DNA of 64,000 nt, from positions 35,192,382 to 35,256,381 of the forward strand of contig CM028680.1 of the NCBI GenBank assembly GCA_016760335.1, written 5' to 3'. The stretch's first letter is position 1, and the number at the start of each line of letters is the position of its first letter. Made by a program: the position numbers and the translations under genes. The DNA comes from Gastrodia elata (Eukaryota; Streptophyta; Magnoliopsida; Asparagales; Orchidaceae). The notes beneath the pieces are model-generated. The model was given only the letters and a program-made list of their open reading frames with translations. It was not told the origin of the DNA and made no database searches. Of the stretch, positions 12,601 to 24,849 are shown piece after piece.

Positions 12601-15300
12601 ATTAGTGCCGGGTAGTATATGGATGGATTTCTCTTATCTTTAAGGTTCATTTACTATTTCCTTGATGATGTGTAGTTACATAAGGATTACTAATCTCTAA
12701 TTCCTTGTCTGATATGATGTTGTTTTATATAAGAAATAGTAAGTGCTGAGATAGGATAATTAAGTACTAATATTATTGATACTATAAATGATAATGTTAA
12801 TGTTTCAAGTTTCTTCTCTTTGCATTCTAATCCTACTGTTGTAAACTTAGGTCAAAATGCATTGCAAACAATTATCTTATTATCGGGAGTATTGTTATAA
12901 TTGTCATTAAAATTAACATTTGCTGAATCATAAATAATTGTTCTTTACATGTTAAGTCAAATAATTGCTGTCCTTTATAAAAGTTGAACTAAATGATACT
13001 AATCTTTGCAAGTTGAATCATATATTGTTGTTCCTTACAATGCTATTGTAAATTCCAGTTGTCTTTTACAAATACTGATGTATAAACTACTATTTTCTAC
13101 ATAATAAGTTATAAGATGTTGCACTATATAGTTGTTGAATCACATACTAATATCCCTTTGTAATGCTAAACCAAATGACAATACTTCTTCCATGTTAAGT
13201 CATATATTGATATCCTTGCAATGCTAAATAAATATTGTTATACTTTACATGCTAAATTAAATATAGCTATTTTTTGCATATTAAGTCATATAATGCTATC
13301 CTTATCTTTGTTAAATTTTTGTTGTCTCTTGTAATTCTAAATTAAATGCTGTTGTTTCATAAAATATTAAATCAACGCTACTTCTAAATGAAATGTATTT
13401 AATGTATGAGATCTTTAAACTAGGTTTATTCCAAGTTAACCTTAATATAAATTGCAAGTTGAATAATATCCTTCCTTTTTATGTAAAATAGATAAGTGTT
13501 AAGCGTCATGATGTGAGATTCATCTCACATCATGTCCTTCTTTAAGCCTTTTTAATCCATTCTCAATCTTCCTAATACCATTAATTAGGATTAGAGTATG
13601 AGTGTTCATCTTCGTACTTAAGAGCTTCTTCCTTAGGAATTAGGAATAGGACATAGGTTATAATTCATTCATTGGGTAAATTAGGTTACTCAATGAATGA
13701 AATCTTATTTATTTGTAGTTTATAAATTTTCATAGTTTATTTGTGATTATTTGATCTTTTAACCTTAGACTTAGATTAGAGATCCATCCTATTAAGTGTG
13801 ACCTTGCTTAATAGGACTTGCCTTAACCTTAATCTGTGAGATTGGGTAAAACTTAGACTCGTAAACTTCACCTTTGGATTATGTGTTTAACTACAATTCG
13901 TGGTACTAATTCATAATCTTTAGCTTCAATAGAATTTATTAGATCTTAATCTAGAATGTCTAAAATCATCAATTAGGTTCAGTTAATTTTTATTTAACTT
14001 ATATAGTCGATATGGATTTAATCATATTAGGACCTAGCTAGTCCTAATATTTTGTAATTTATAAGGTCGTGCTTCTAAGTTGTATAACTTAGAATAGGTA
14101 GAATGGTTAATTGAATAATGACAGTGTCACCATGTGTAGTAGAGTTTCTTGCTTACTACTTGATTATTTGTGCTACACATTCCTTGTATTTTGTGCTTAT
14201 TTCCTTGAACATGTCATGTAAGAGAACTTTGTGCATAAAATAAAAACTAAAAATAATTAGAACAATAATTGCCATGGGTTCAGTTATATTAAAATAGGTT
14301 CTGGTGTACATTTACCCAAATGGATAGGGGTAAGGAGTAATAAAGATGCTTAACATTACTCATTGAGAAGTGTGTGTTAAGCTTGGAACCCGTATAGTCT
14401 TGCAAATGTGCTTGACTCCTCAGTTGCTTTTGGATGTGTTCATAGAAGCAAAAGTAAAATAACTAAAATTAACTACATTTATATTTTTTGCCTCTTCAGT
14501 ACTGTATTGTTCTATCTGCTCTAGCCTAGAAAGGCTTCGGGAATTTGTCTCTACCCTATCCCATAAAGGCTTTGGGAATTTCTATCTGCCCTAGCCCAGA
14601 AAGGTTTTGGGAATTTTGATGGGCTCAATTGGCCAATTTTCTGATATGGCAGTTATACATACCTGTTTCTATTTCAGTTACTGCTTAATATTTTAATGAT
14701 ACCTATTATTTCAGTCAGTATTTAATTTTACTTACCTGTTTATTTGTACATATTTATAGGATGCTAGATTTTGCAACTTACTATATGTACCACTTTTAGA
14801 TTTACTATTTTAAATTAGCATATGTCATATGATCATCAGCATGTTTAGGATTAGACTTATCTTTCAGTACTTTTATTTACTGTATTATACATATATGCCA
14901 ATCATTGCTCATTTTGCTTTGAGGTGTGCCTTTTTGCCTCAAATCTCGTTTAGTTATAAATATTATATTTATAACTTATCATGTTTCCTGTATGCTTACT
15001 GCTCCTATGATAGTTAGGATTTTTGTTTTGTTTAAGTAAAATGGTGATATTAATAGCATATGAAAAATATTCAGCCTAAAATATACTTAGACAATTATCT
15101 AATAAGATTTTTTTTTTGTTGGCTCGGGCCTTGGCATTATGAAACCGACAATATCATAATCTGATCGGTTGGAGGATCCAGTACCTGCGGTAGAGCCACT
15201 TCAAGAGGCGCTTGAGTCCAGAGTTGAAAATTTTTAGTTTGTCTTTTTCTTTAAAAAGGATGAGTGATATTTTTCTTTCATTTAAGTTTATTTAAAGTTG
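9637..15300 (+). mobile_element. Tekay/Del-like chromovirus LTR (LTR-2), plus orientation
   Basis: It starts TGTAACAACCCAAG at 9637 and is the reverse-orientation relative of 31728-36042. Shared marks are two 'acccc-aaattagctaggggtgat' blocks (9856 and 9996), a GC-rich leader at 10150-10560, and a donor-like AAG|GTAC with GT at 10543-10544. Near its end is 'cctaaaatatacttagac' (15076) followed by a broken copy of the small acidic ORF (about 15150-15237). At roughly 5.7 kb it is longer than its 3.9-kb relatives; the extra length is in the AT-rich middle (about 10700-13400). The right end is truncated by a copia LTR. Confidence 0.7.
12275..12299. repeat. (AT)n microsatellite
   Basis: Uninterrupted AT dinucleotide run inside LTR-2. 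Confidence 0.9.
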
Positions 15301-15309
15301 ATGAAATAA

Positions 15310-15905
15310 CACAGTGCACCCTAGAACCAATTTTCTTGAAACCCGGGAGCTCTAGCACACCTGACAAGCTGCCTAATTGAGACCAGGGCACCATGGCGTA
15401 GCACCAATCTAATTTTTACTCTGGTTTAGGCATCACCCTTAGTGATTTTGGGGTATTTCAGATAATTTGGGGTTCAAATGTTGCTAGAGTATACAAGGAA
15501 ACATTATGAAGATGTTTCCTAATTTATTGAGCAGTTATGCAAGGCTTTTGCATGTTGGAGAGAACCCTAAGAGGTGGTGGCTATTACTCTTCTCCTTCAA
15601 CTAGTGTGAGAACTAGTGTTCTCTATAGAAGAAGAAATTGATCAGGAAGATGTGTAAATGGTAAATCTTTCTTGTTCATGTGAAAATGAAGCACTTTGTA
15701 ACTTTGTATCATCTAGATTTATAATGTATTTTTTGTGTGGCATGGCTTTGTAGTTTTTCCCATTTTTGGGTTTTTCACATAAATATCCTTGTGTTTGGAT
15801 GCTTGTGGTTGTGCACGTTATTGTGATGTGTTTATTTTATGCTTTGTTGATTTTGTCAATTGCTTGGTAACCATCAATGTGACCTTGATCCTCAAACTCT
15901 AAAGC
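15310..15905 (+). mobile_element. Lone Ty1/copia LTR (truncated)
   Basis: It matches the copia LTR at 4960-5450: 'aggcatcacccttagtgatt', a block like 'ttctccttcaactagtgtg' (15592), 'tgtgtggcatggctttgtag' (about 15735) and 'cttggtaaccatcaatgtga' (15863). One GC-rich repeat remnant (about 15386-15400) is left. No copia internal sequence flanks it. Confidence 0.8.
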
Positions 15906-16590
15906 GGTAGCCTAAATCCCTCAAGGCTATGGAGACCTAATCGAGCCAAATTGGCTTAATCCAACAATCCCCAATTCACTCAACTGATGAAATGAAATGA
16001 CAAAATAAAGAATTGCTAACAGAATCAAAGGAATATGACACACCTTTTATATTATAACAACTAAGGCTCAGTGAGCTCAGGACAAAGCTACAATGGCTCC
16101 CAGGTCTAATCAACTTTAGCAAACACTAGGGCTTGGTGATAAGGATTGAATGGAGGAGTGCTCGAACCTTAGGCCACAAGAAAAGGATAGAAGGATGGGC
16201 CATTGTCCTGGCTCTGCGACGCCGGATGATCGATTGTGCAAAACACCACAAAGCATAGTGCTCTATCATTTTCTGACCATTAGATCAATGACTTGATTGT
16301 ACGGTCAGATCTAACAGATGGGTTTCAGTTGTATGATCTGGCAAACAAAAAAGGCTCAACATCCTAGATCCATGGGAGTTGTTGTCCTATGATTGGCCCC
16401 ATGCAGCAGTTAGGTGCTGGTCGATTAACGTTAAAAATGGATTTTAATTTAACAAAATTAATTAAAAAATCTAAATAATTAAAATGGTGCTATCAAATGA
16501 GCTCCAAATAATCCCTATGGCTATAACTAATTAATTAAAAAATCTTAATTAATAAAAAAATCTTAATAATTAAAGTTGAGTGTCGCCTAC
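15906..16590 (-). mobile_element. Del LTR fragment (LTR-3), U3/leader part
   Basis: It is a diverged relative of 29230-29800. Both contain a 'ccatgggagttgttgtccta'-like block and a 'tcaaatgagctc' block (16493) on the plus strand. The minus strand keeps an AAAAG|GTGTGT donor-like site (GT at 16043-16042). It joins directly to the integrase end of the gypsy copy to its right and is probably what remains of that element's 3' LTR. Confidence 0.6.
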
Positions 16591-17160
16591 TTGGATCCAG
16601 GCCAATAAGGTATTGCATCTCCTCCTATACAACGCTTCAAAAGGAACTATTATTGTAGGTAAACTCTACCAAAGCGAGTTAATCTTCCCAAATCCACCAA
16701 AACTTAATATGCAAAGAATAATAGAACTTCCTGGACTTGATTTACCATTTTAGTCTGACTATTCATTTGAGGAAGAAAGACTGTACTCATGGCTAAATTC
16801 AACCCCAAATATTACTGAAGAAATAACCAAAATTATGATGTAAATCTACTATCTCGATCTGATATGATACAATTGGAATGAAGTGGGATGATTTTTGCAA
16901 TCTATCAACAACCACCCAAATTACCTTAGCACCTTATTTACTTTTGAGAAAACCCATAACAAAGTTCATGAAAATGTTGGTCCCTTTCCACTCTAGGATT
17001 TTTAGGGTCTATAAGTCCACTAAGTTTCTCGTATTTAGCCTTGACTAATAAATAGAAATGGAACTTAGAGATGAATATTGCAATGTCTCTCTTAATTCCT
17101 AGCCACCAGAAGGACTTCTTCAAATCATAATAAACTTTCCTTCTTACATCAAGACACAAC
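16590..17160 (-). pseudogene. Ty3/gypsy chromovirus integrase remnant (element A)
   Basis: On the minus strand, 17159-16938 reads VYYDLKKSFWWLGIKRDI, the start of the zinc-binding HHCC domain of gypsy integrase. The cysteine pair of the domain is altered (F and Y where C is expected). Further on, near 16640-16670, a block LALVEFTYNNSSF marks the later part of the integrase core. Stops interrupt the reading and part of the core is missing. It lies downstream, on the minus strand, of the RT remnant, in the gypsy order RT-RNase H-integrase. Confidence 0.8.
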
Positions 17161-17164
17161 CTAG

Positions 17165-17940
17165 CCTTACTTTAGAGGCATCAGTGTAGACTTGAAAGTC
17201 TCTTCCCTCTTGAGTTAGCACTAAGACTGGTGCAGAAGTTAGTAAATGATTCAACTTTTGAAAAGCTTCTTCACAAATAGGACTCTAGACAAACCCATAA
17301 CTTATTTTCTAGTCAGTTGGGTCACAGATGCTGCAATCTGAAAAAAACCTAGCACAAATCTTCTATAGTAACTAGCAAAACCTAGAAAGCTTATGATCTC
17401 AGTTACATATTTTGGTTGCACCCATAGCTGAACGACACTAATCCTCTTCTAATCCACCCTTATTCTATCGGCATCAATAACGTGGCCTAAGAATGCCACA
17501 GAATATATACAATACTCGCACTCTAAGAACTTAGTGAAAAACTTATAGCTTTTTAATAATTTCAAGAGAGCACTGAGATGCTTCTCATGCTCAACCTCAG
17601 ACTTAGAATAGATTAGGATGTCATCTATGAATATGTTGATGAAATAATTAAGATAAGGTTTTAGAATGCGTTGCATCATTTCTATAAATATGGATGGAGA
17701 ATTAGTTAGCCCAAAGGACATGACTAGAAACTCATAATGTGCATTTCGGGTTTTGAATGTAGTTTTAAGAATGTCTTCATCCTTAACCCTAATTTGATAA
17801 TATCCCGATCTTAAATCTATCTTCGAGAAGACTTTTGCTATAGCTAATTGATCAAACAAGTCATCTATCCTCAGTAGAGGGTACTTATTTTTGACGATCA
17901 CTTTATTCAACTCACTGTAATCTATAGAAATTTGCATTCA
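17165..17940 (-). pseudogene. Ty3/gypsy reverse transcriptase fragment (element A)
   Basis: An open stretch of 162 codons (17937-17449) covers most of the RT fingers and palm. The order is IDYSELNKV, then KIDLRSGYYQIRV, then FLVMSFGLTNSPS, then the catalytic box IFIDDILIYSKS with both aspartates present, then FLGHVI. It is the best-preserved RT in the window. Similarity continues in another frame to about 17165 (FLGFASYYRRF-like), but RNase H is almost wholly missing before integrase begins. The protein is a fragment and no initiation site for a complete polyprotein is left. Confidence 0.9.
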
Positions 17941-18063
17941 GCCATCCTTCTTCTTTACAGACGATACTAGAGCTCTCCATGGTGACATGCTAGGATGAAT
18001 GAAACCTTTCTTCAACAACTTTTGTAGTTGCTATCACAAGTCCCTCAATGTCTTAGGAGCCAT

Positions 18064-18540
18064 TCAACAAGATGCCTTAGACTTTGGTTGAGTCCTTGGA
18101 ATCAACCTGATGGAGAACTCTACCTCTCTCAAAGGAGGTAGTTCTAATAGATCATATAGAAATACATCCATGAAGTCCCTTACATTGCTAATATCTTCTA
18201 TAATCTGGTCTTCTTTAGCTTCACCCAACATGGTCACCAAGAATGCATCCTCTACCAATCATTCTCTTGGCTTCAACCACATTGATTAATGATGTGGTTA
18301 CACCAAGTTCTCCTATAACACCTCGGGCTTCTTGCCCACCCTTAAGGTAACCTTCTTTTTTAAGCAATCAGTAACTATGTTAAACTTGATCAACCAGTTC
18401 ATGCCCACGATTATGTCAAAATTTGTTATCAGTATAACTTTCAAATTGGATTGGAAAAGTTTGATACTAATTGAGATGCAAATAATGCAGATTTTATATG
18501 CGCACATTTTAGATCCAGATAACATTTGAACATGCAAAAC
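18064..18540 (-). pseudogene. Ty3/gypsy protease and protease-RT linker remnant (element A)
   Basis: Minus strand 18537-18313 reads IIVGMNWLIKFNIVTDCLKK, matching the second half of the gypsy retropepsin (ILGMDWL-type block, with N in place of D). 18258-18064 reads VRDFMDVFLYDLLELPPLRE, the linker before RT that usually reads VF-EDLPGLPP. The two pieces are in different frames with a stop between them. They sit between gag (19164-19760) and RT (17449-17937), as expected. Confidence 0.85.
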
Positions 18541-18939
18541 ATTGCTTATTTTGAATTGTTAAATATTTAGGGATTGAGTACATTTTTTAGATATGAGTGA
18601 GTGACTATCGCCTGTATCAAACAATGTGTCACAAGGTTGGTTACTTATAAATAACATTCCTACGATGAATTTAGAATTTCAAATTTACTAACTATTACAG
18701 GAAATAAAGAACATGCAATTTATCAAGTGGGAAAGAAAAGCAAAATGCAAAAAGTAAACTTAGAGCATACTTGAGACAACATCATCATCTTCTTGTGTGA
18801 AAATGGGTGTCAGAGCATACACATGGGGTAGAGTGATAGATTGGGCCACTGCTTTACCCTTAGCATTATTCCTTGCTTAAGGAGGCTTAGGAACCAACTG
18901 AGGTTCTCTTTTCAGATTTTTCCCTTGTTCATTCACTGG

Positions 18940-19760
18940 GGGTGGCATTATTGCGGTGCTTGAATTCTTACTGGAATAGGGTTATAAGCAATTGGTGGTT
19001 GGTAGATATTTTCTCTATCTGTTGTCCACATGGCTTTCCATTATCAATGCATGTGGCCTACTCTGCCATAAGTAAAGCACCTACTGCCATAGTGGTAACA
19101 CTTCCCATACGGGTGGGGTTTTTGGCATCGACCACTTTGTCTTACTTGCTGATTAGAGGTCATCTAGTAGACCCTTGTTGCTTGGGGATGGTTTTGCTTA
19201 AATGGTTTAGACTTAAAAGTGGCTGGAAGGGATCTCTTATACTGCTCTTTCTGAATCAAGTGGTGCTCTATTATCCTCACACCTTCCAATAATTTGGTGA
19301 AACTATCATGTTGTTGGTATACGAGGGGGTCCTTGATAGAATCATTTAGTCCTTTCAATAAATGACTGCACCTTTCTGCATTCTTGCACACAAGGTTGGG
19401 AAAAAATCTTAAGAACTTACAAAATTTCATCTTGTAAGCGAGAACGGTCTTATTGCCTTGAGTCAGCTGAATTAACTCATCTTCAATTATGGTCTAGGTA
19501 AAGGGTGGAATAAATTCCTCCCTTAAAACTTCCTCATTTCATCCCAAGGGATATCTTCAACATTAACTCCAATAAAGTGGGCTTCAAATTGCTATCCCAC
19601 CAATATACCTCTTCTTCAGTGAACATATGTGTGGTAAGACGGATCACTTCACTCTCGGGGCACTTAATATTTTTCAAGTATTTCTCAATAACTTTGATCA
19701 AGTTTGCCACTTCAATAGGTGAAGCAGACCCATTAAGGTTGGAGGATTGAGCCTAAGGAA
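18940..19760 (-). pseudogene. Ty3/gypsy gag remnant with zinc knuckle (element A)
   Basis: Minus strand 19540-19164 reads REEFIPPFT, then LTQGNKTVLAYKMKFCKFLR, then NAERCSHLLKGLNDSIKDPL, the capsid pattern of plant chromovirus Gag. About 19115-19030 keeps a zinc-knuckle-like RCFTYGRVGHMH, with the second cysteine changed to tyrosine. Several stops break it. It lies between protease and the Del LTR at 20571, so the order LTR-gag-PR-RT-IN is complete on the minus strand. Confidence 0.8.
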
Positions 19761-20560
19761 GGAATGGAGAAAACCATCAACCACAAGACCAGGTGCTGGT
19801 TGATGATTTACATGGATAATCTGATAAATAGGAGGTTCAATGGTTTTTTCAGCTGCTCAAGTCTGAGTTTCTACAAGAATCATCATCGTCTATACTAAAT
19901 TTTTTATTTCTTCAGTAGTAGATGAACTAGATGTTGTTGTTTTTTTTACAGATGCAAGAGGAGTGTATTATTCAAAATTTATTCTAAAGAAGAAAAGGGA
20001 AATTTAAAAGCAAAAAGAAATCTTTCAACTAATACTAAGTTTGAGAACAAGCTTTAAAAATACTAGAAATAGAAGATAAGGAAGGGCTACTACACTATTA
20101 TCAAGCAAATATAATCATATATAGAATTCAGCATGGAAAAGGATTTCAAAGTCTTGAAAGATAGGTGGATGGTAGAACATCCGACACTCATGTACCATCT
20201 CATATTAGGCACGTCTCCACCATTCTTCAACATAGTCATCAAAGAGTTGTTCCAAGACCTTGAAGCGAATGGGATCTGGACAGTCTATGGCTTGGCTTCA
20301 GTCACTCGATAAACCCACTACTATGCTAACTGAGAAAGACATCTCCCCAGAACACTAGCAACTTGAGAATCTCAATGAACACATCTACTCCAGCATGTGA
20401 TACTACACAGTATAGTCTTCCAAACTTGAGCCCATTCTAATAGTCATCATTCTAGAATTGGAAGAACATCTGAATATAATATTCTAGGCCAGACTTTAAA
20501 TTTGCCATCTCAAGGATTATTTATAACTAAGTTGAGTAAAGTTATTTATTATTGATAAGA
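19760..20560 (-). mobile_element. Untranslated/early gag region of gypsy element A
   Basis: Nothing clearly coding remains. The position between gag and the LTR fits the 5' untranslated leader and N-terminal gag. A degenerate primer-binding site (TATATCAAAC on the minus strand, about 20561-20570) adjoins the LTR. Confidence 0.5.
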
Positions 20561-20570
20561 TGTTTGATAT

Positions 20571-23500
20571 AGTGACACCATATTGCTAAGCTAGTGAAGT
20601 ATAACCCAACATTAGGTGTTACCATAGTACCTAACGCTGAATTAGTAGGAATCTAACTCACTATTAAGTACTACATGGCCAAGAATATTTTTGAGATATG
20701 AAAATGCATTAAATTAAAAGAACTAAATAAGAATAAAAATATCCATATCTATCATCCAAACCATGCAAAGTAAGAAGAATGAAAAATATATCCATCTCAG
20801 AAAAGAAAGTAAAAATATCTAGAGTAAAAGTTATTACAGATAGTTTATAAAATATTATAAAATTAACTCTTCTTCATAAGGAAATGAAAAAAAGATGCAA
20901 GTCTTCAAAGTACTACTGTAGGACAGAACTAGCTCCAACTTCATGCTCCACAAGATGTTCAAGATCTACCATATTTGGTATGTAATAAAGTAAGGCACAA
21001 CCAATAAAATATAAATAAATAATCAAACTTAAAAAGTCTAAGTACAATTTAGGGTTTACTAAGTTTTATTTATCTTAAGTGGATATCACATTAGCCATTC
21101 ACAATTATTTGAGTAAGCGAAGCATTAAGCAACAAAAGACTTAGGTATAAAAGCATGTAAAAATAGTAAAATAAGTAAATGAGGTAAAGTACTCACAAGT
21201 AGTTTGCTTTAGCTTAATTATGTAAGGAGAAAAACAACATATAATGGCTAAAACTACTAGAGTGCATATGTAACATGAAGGAATACATTAATATGTTCAT
21301 ATGAAATTATGCTAAGTAATGATAAAAGTTTGTATTTTAAGCATAATTGAAAGTAAATAACAACTTACACTGCAAGTAATATAAAGTAAGATTGTGATGT
21401 AAGAATAATAAAAAGTATTGTACACTAAAGTAAAATAAAATTCAGCCTTAATGACTAAGTAACATAGTCATATGATTATGATATGTCATTCACAATCAGT
21501 AAGGTTGTGAGAAATGTAATGTTAAATTATTTATCTTGTTTAAGATTTTGTTCTACATGCAATACTATAGAACTAATGAGGAGTTAAGCATGTCTACTTA
21601 ACAAATTAAAGTGGGGTCTCCCATAACACACACGCTCCCTCTCTAGGAAATGTGTGGTCTCCATATCCCTCCATATCTTGCTCTAGCATAATAGTCCACC
21701 ATATGAAACCCCCATGTTTAATATTTTAAGGTTTTTATTCATGCACATTATCTTAATGAATATCCAAGGTGATCTCAAGCATAGCTACATTCAAGGAGTT
21801 CAAGTTAATTGGAAATTATGTGATATATATTGTTCTCTAAATTAGTTATCTACTTTAATAATTGTGGCAAATCATGCCCCTAATTGACTTTGACAGTTAT
21901 AATTTCTAGGTCAATTGAAGAACATTACTGTATATAGTTATGATTTTAGAAAATAATGGTTTATTTTGATATTTATTTAAGTGATAAAATAATTTAGTAG
22001 TATAGAAGCAATTTGGATTAAAATCTTATACTACTCTACTACTAGACTTCATATTCTTTCAAGTTGCAAGAGTTAGATTATCGATAGGATTTTTTGCTAG
22101 AACATTAGTTTGTAAGTGTTATAGCCTTAAGCTCACTAAGGCATCTAAGGTTTCAGGAGATCCTAATTCATCAACTATGCCAATTTGGCTAACTATATAC
22201 TAATGTAGTTCTAATATGTATGGTGCAAAGTGATGGATTTTTAACCACAAGTTTCTAGGTTCAAATTAATGCACTAGGAATTATAGAGTTAGCTAAGAGA
22301 TTATGCTAATATAATGATCTATAATTACTAAGTTAATACTAGGATGGCTAGGGTTAGTTCTTTACTTAAGGATTGTATGGGAATAAGCTAAACTTAGTCT
22401 ATCCTTTTAAGGGTCTTACTAAAGTATTTTATAATCATAGGGAACTAATTAATTTATTTTCCATTCTAGGGCTTAGATTTAAAACCATAATTAATTACTA
22501 AGTAAAATGCTAAAAATTCACACTACTCTCTCAACACTAACCTCTCATCTCTATGTTAAGGCTTTTTCCTATATTTTCTAATGTTAAACTATCAGGTATC
22601 CCACTTAAGTTTCTCTTTGCTAACAAATCATACCCTAGAGTGTTATCAAGGCTCAATTTATGTTTAGGTTTGCTGTCCTAGGGTTTAGGAGACAAGAAAG
22701 AAGATGAAAGTTTATAAGCATGTGAGTATAATCATTAAGAAATTAAAGTGCCAAAAATACAATTTTTCTAATTGATGTCCAAATGAGGTAAAATCAACAA
22801 ATAAGAGATCCTTATAACATAAGGATTCAAATGACAGTAAGTAGGGTCGATATTGAAATCATTTGGATTAATTAAGATTTAATTACTCTTACTAACAATT
22901 AAAAGGTGATTAGCAAAATTAATGGTCCAAACTAAAATAAAACATCATATTATTATTTTACTCATTTTTTTTATCCTTTTGGTATATAATTTTGATGTAT
23001 TTAGATAGTTAAAACTTATTAAATTAATTTAATATGAATTAAATTAATATCCTAATTCTATTGTTCTTATACTGCTCCCCGCACGCACGGCATACCTGCG
23101 CATAGGCCCGTGGTCCATGCATGCACACTGGCCTATTGCATGCACAAGCCCGATGGACAGTGTCGCCAGGGCCATAGTCAACCTGCCCGACACATTTCAT
23201 CATTTCTGCCTATTGGGGTAAAATTAGAGCTTACAAAATTTCTCTAATTCTACCCTATCTAGGTTATCCCGCGGGTCGAGCCAATATCTAAAATGCTCCC
23301 CATGGGATGGCCTACACAAGAGCACAAGAACCCCCATATAGGGTTACACCATTCACCTCTAACCCTAACCCTTGATTCCCAAGGTTAGGGGTTTATTGTG
23401 GGGTCAAAATTCAGCCTCCACAATAAACCTAAGCAGCAGAGGCCACTACATACGCATTCCATAGGACCTAACCCATTGGATGGGCTTAGTCCTATCGATC

Positions 23501-24453
23501 TTAGATGTTGTACCGAGGAAGAAGGCACTCAAGCTCACATTATTGTTCGAGCACTATTGAGCACTATAGTTCCCAAAGCAATCGTGAGCCCATACCCTTT
23601 GATAGGGTCAGTTTGACCTTATCAAATGGCACCTTGCCATAAAAGATGCATAAAGGAAACTGAAGGAACGCGAAAGGAAGATTCATTAATAGGAAAATAG
23701 AAGTACCTTTCACCGTAACATATTTTCTTACACAAGCTCTAGCCGACTGCCTCTTCATTCAGAGCTCTAATTGACATTATAAGGGAGTGGGGTTCGATCA
23801 GGAGAGCCAAAATGAGTGTATTTGGGCTTAAATGGAGGTCTGCTAATGGTTGGCTGAGAGACCTTAGCATGGCCACTTGCGCCACACTTAGTCATGGCCA
23901 AGACTGTAGAACATGACAGGATAATAGTACCTTGTCCTGTTCAGGCATTGGACTGATGACTCAATCCAATGGTCAGATCCTACTGGGACTATCGGTCGTT
24001 CCTCAACCATTCGATCTAGCTAAGGAAAAGGCGCTATGTCCCAGATTGCATGGGATCACTGTCTCCTGACTAGCTTCGAGTAACAGATTTTAGCTCTACT
24101 AAACAGTAAAAATGGAATTTTTTATTTAATTTAAAATAAATAGTTAATTAATTATTCTAATTTTAATAATTATAATTAAACCATCAAATGAGCTTCAAAA
24201 AAACCTAAAGTTTTACCCTTAGCTAATTTGAGGGTGGGGAACTTAAAATCGAAGTTGGAATTTTAATAGAATGTCAATTTAATTTTCTTAATTTTTAGGT
24301 CAATTAAATTGCTCAAAATATGTGTCAAAATTAAATGATCTTCAAATTGCTATAAGTTTTAGGAGTTGGCTCCTAATATTATTTGGAGTCTAATGGTGAT
24401 GATTTTAAGCAAATTGGGCTACCAAGAAATTTATAACAACACTATATTTGTCA
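20571..24453 (-). mobile_element. Del LTR (LTR-4), about 3.9 kb
   Basis: It is collinear with 26059-29969. Common blocks: 'catccaaaccat' (20755), 'gatatcacattagccatt' (21084), 'gaggagttaagcat' (21578), 'ggggtttattgtggggtca' (near 23390), GC-rich leader 23070-24100. The minus-strand start TGACAAATATAG is at 24453. A donor-like AAAG|GTACTT has GT at 23706-23705. The left end is followed by a PBS-like site and gag/pol of element A; the right end is preceded by a polypurine tract and a chromodomain remnant. It therefore serves as the 5' LTR of one element and looks like the 3' LTR of another. Confidence 0.8.
20913..20972 (-). other. Small acidic ORF in LTR-4 (19 codons)
   Basis: ATG at 20972 and TAG at 20913 encode MVDLEHLVEHEVGASSVLQ. 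Relatives at the same place in other Del LTRs are at 32056-32139, 50065-50139 and 63794-63874. Expression is unproven. Confidence 0.35.
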
Positions 24454-24468
24454 TAGACTCCCTCTCTT
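24454..24468 (-). other. Polypurine tract before LTR-4
   Basis: The minus strand reads AAGAGAGGGAGTCTA and then the LTR start TGACAA. It resembles the AAGAGGGGGAGAA tract of Tekay/Del elements. Confidence 0.65.
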
Positions 24469-24539
24469 AAAAGAGGTGTTGTTCTCGACGCCCTGACAAA
24501 TTCATTTATAAATAAACATATTTCAAAAATAAAGATTAC

Positions 24540-24800
24540 ATGTTACCTAATTAAGGAAATAATTCTAGAAACTTCTTCTGCATATCCTCCTCTTTCTCCC
24601 TCGAGACTTATTCACCTGAGTGATTTTGCCAGTGAACTTTAACCATCGGGATACTGCAGTTTCTCAATTGCTTGAGGTCACGTCCCAAAATTCCAATAGG
24701 CTTGATGAAAAAAGCTAAGCCAAGTTGCAGTTCAACAGCAAGAATCTGAATTTGCTGACTTGGATCTAGCAAACACCTCCTCAGTGACGAAGCATGAAAA
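24540..24800 (-). pseudogene. Chromodomain remnant of a Tekay/Del gypsy integrase
   Basis: The minus strand reads KPIGILGRDLKQLRNCSIP, then MVKVHWQNHSGE, a stop, then EKEEDMQKKFLELF. This matches the integrase C-terminal chromodomain of chromoviruses, which targets integration to modified chromatin, and it assigns the family. It ends about 70 bp before the polypurine tract, as it should. The upstream pol is missing; a plus-orientation LTR piece takes its place. Confidence 0.8.
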
Positions 24801-24849
24801 AATTGGGTACGACAGAAAAATCTTTGGACAAATCTAACTTGTACGCGTA

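Noticed and set aside
18942..19292. 116-codon plus-strand frame
   Set aside because: It is the complement of the gypsy gag/zinc-knuckle region, whose minus-strand reading has clear family motifs.
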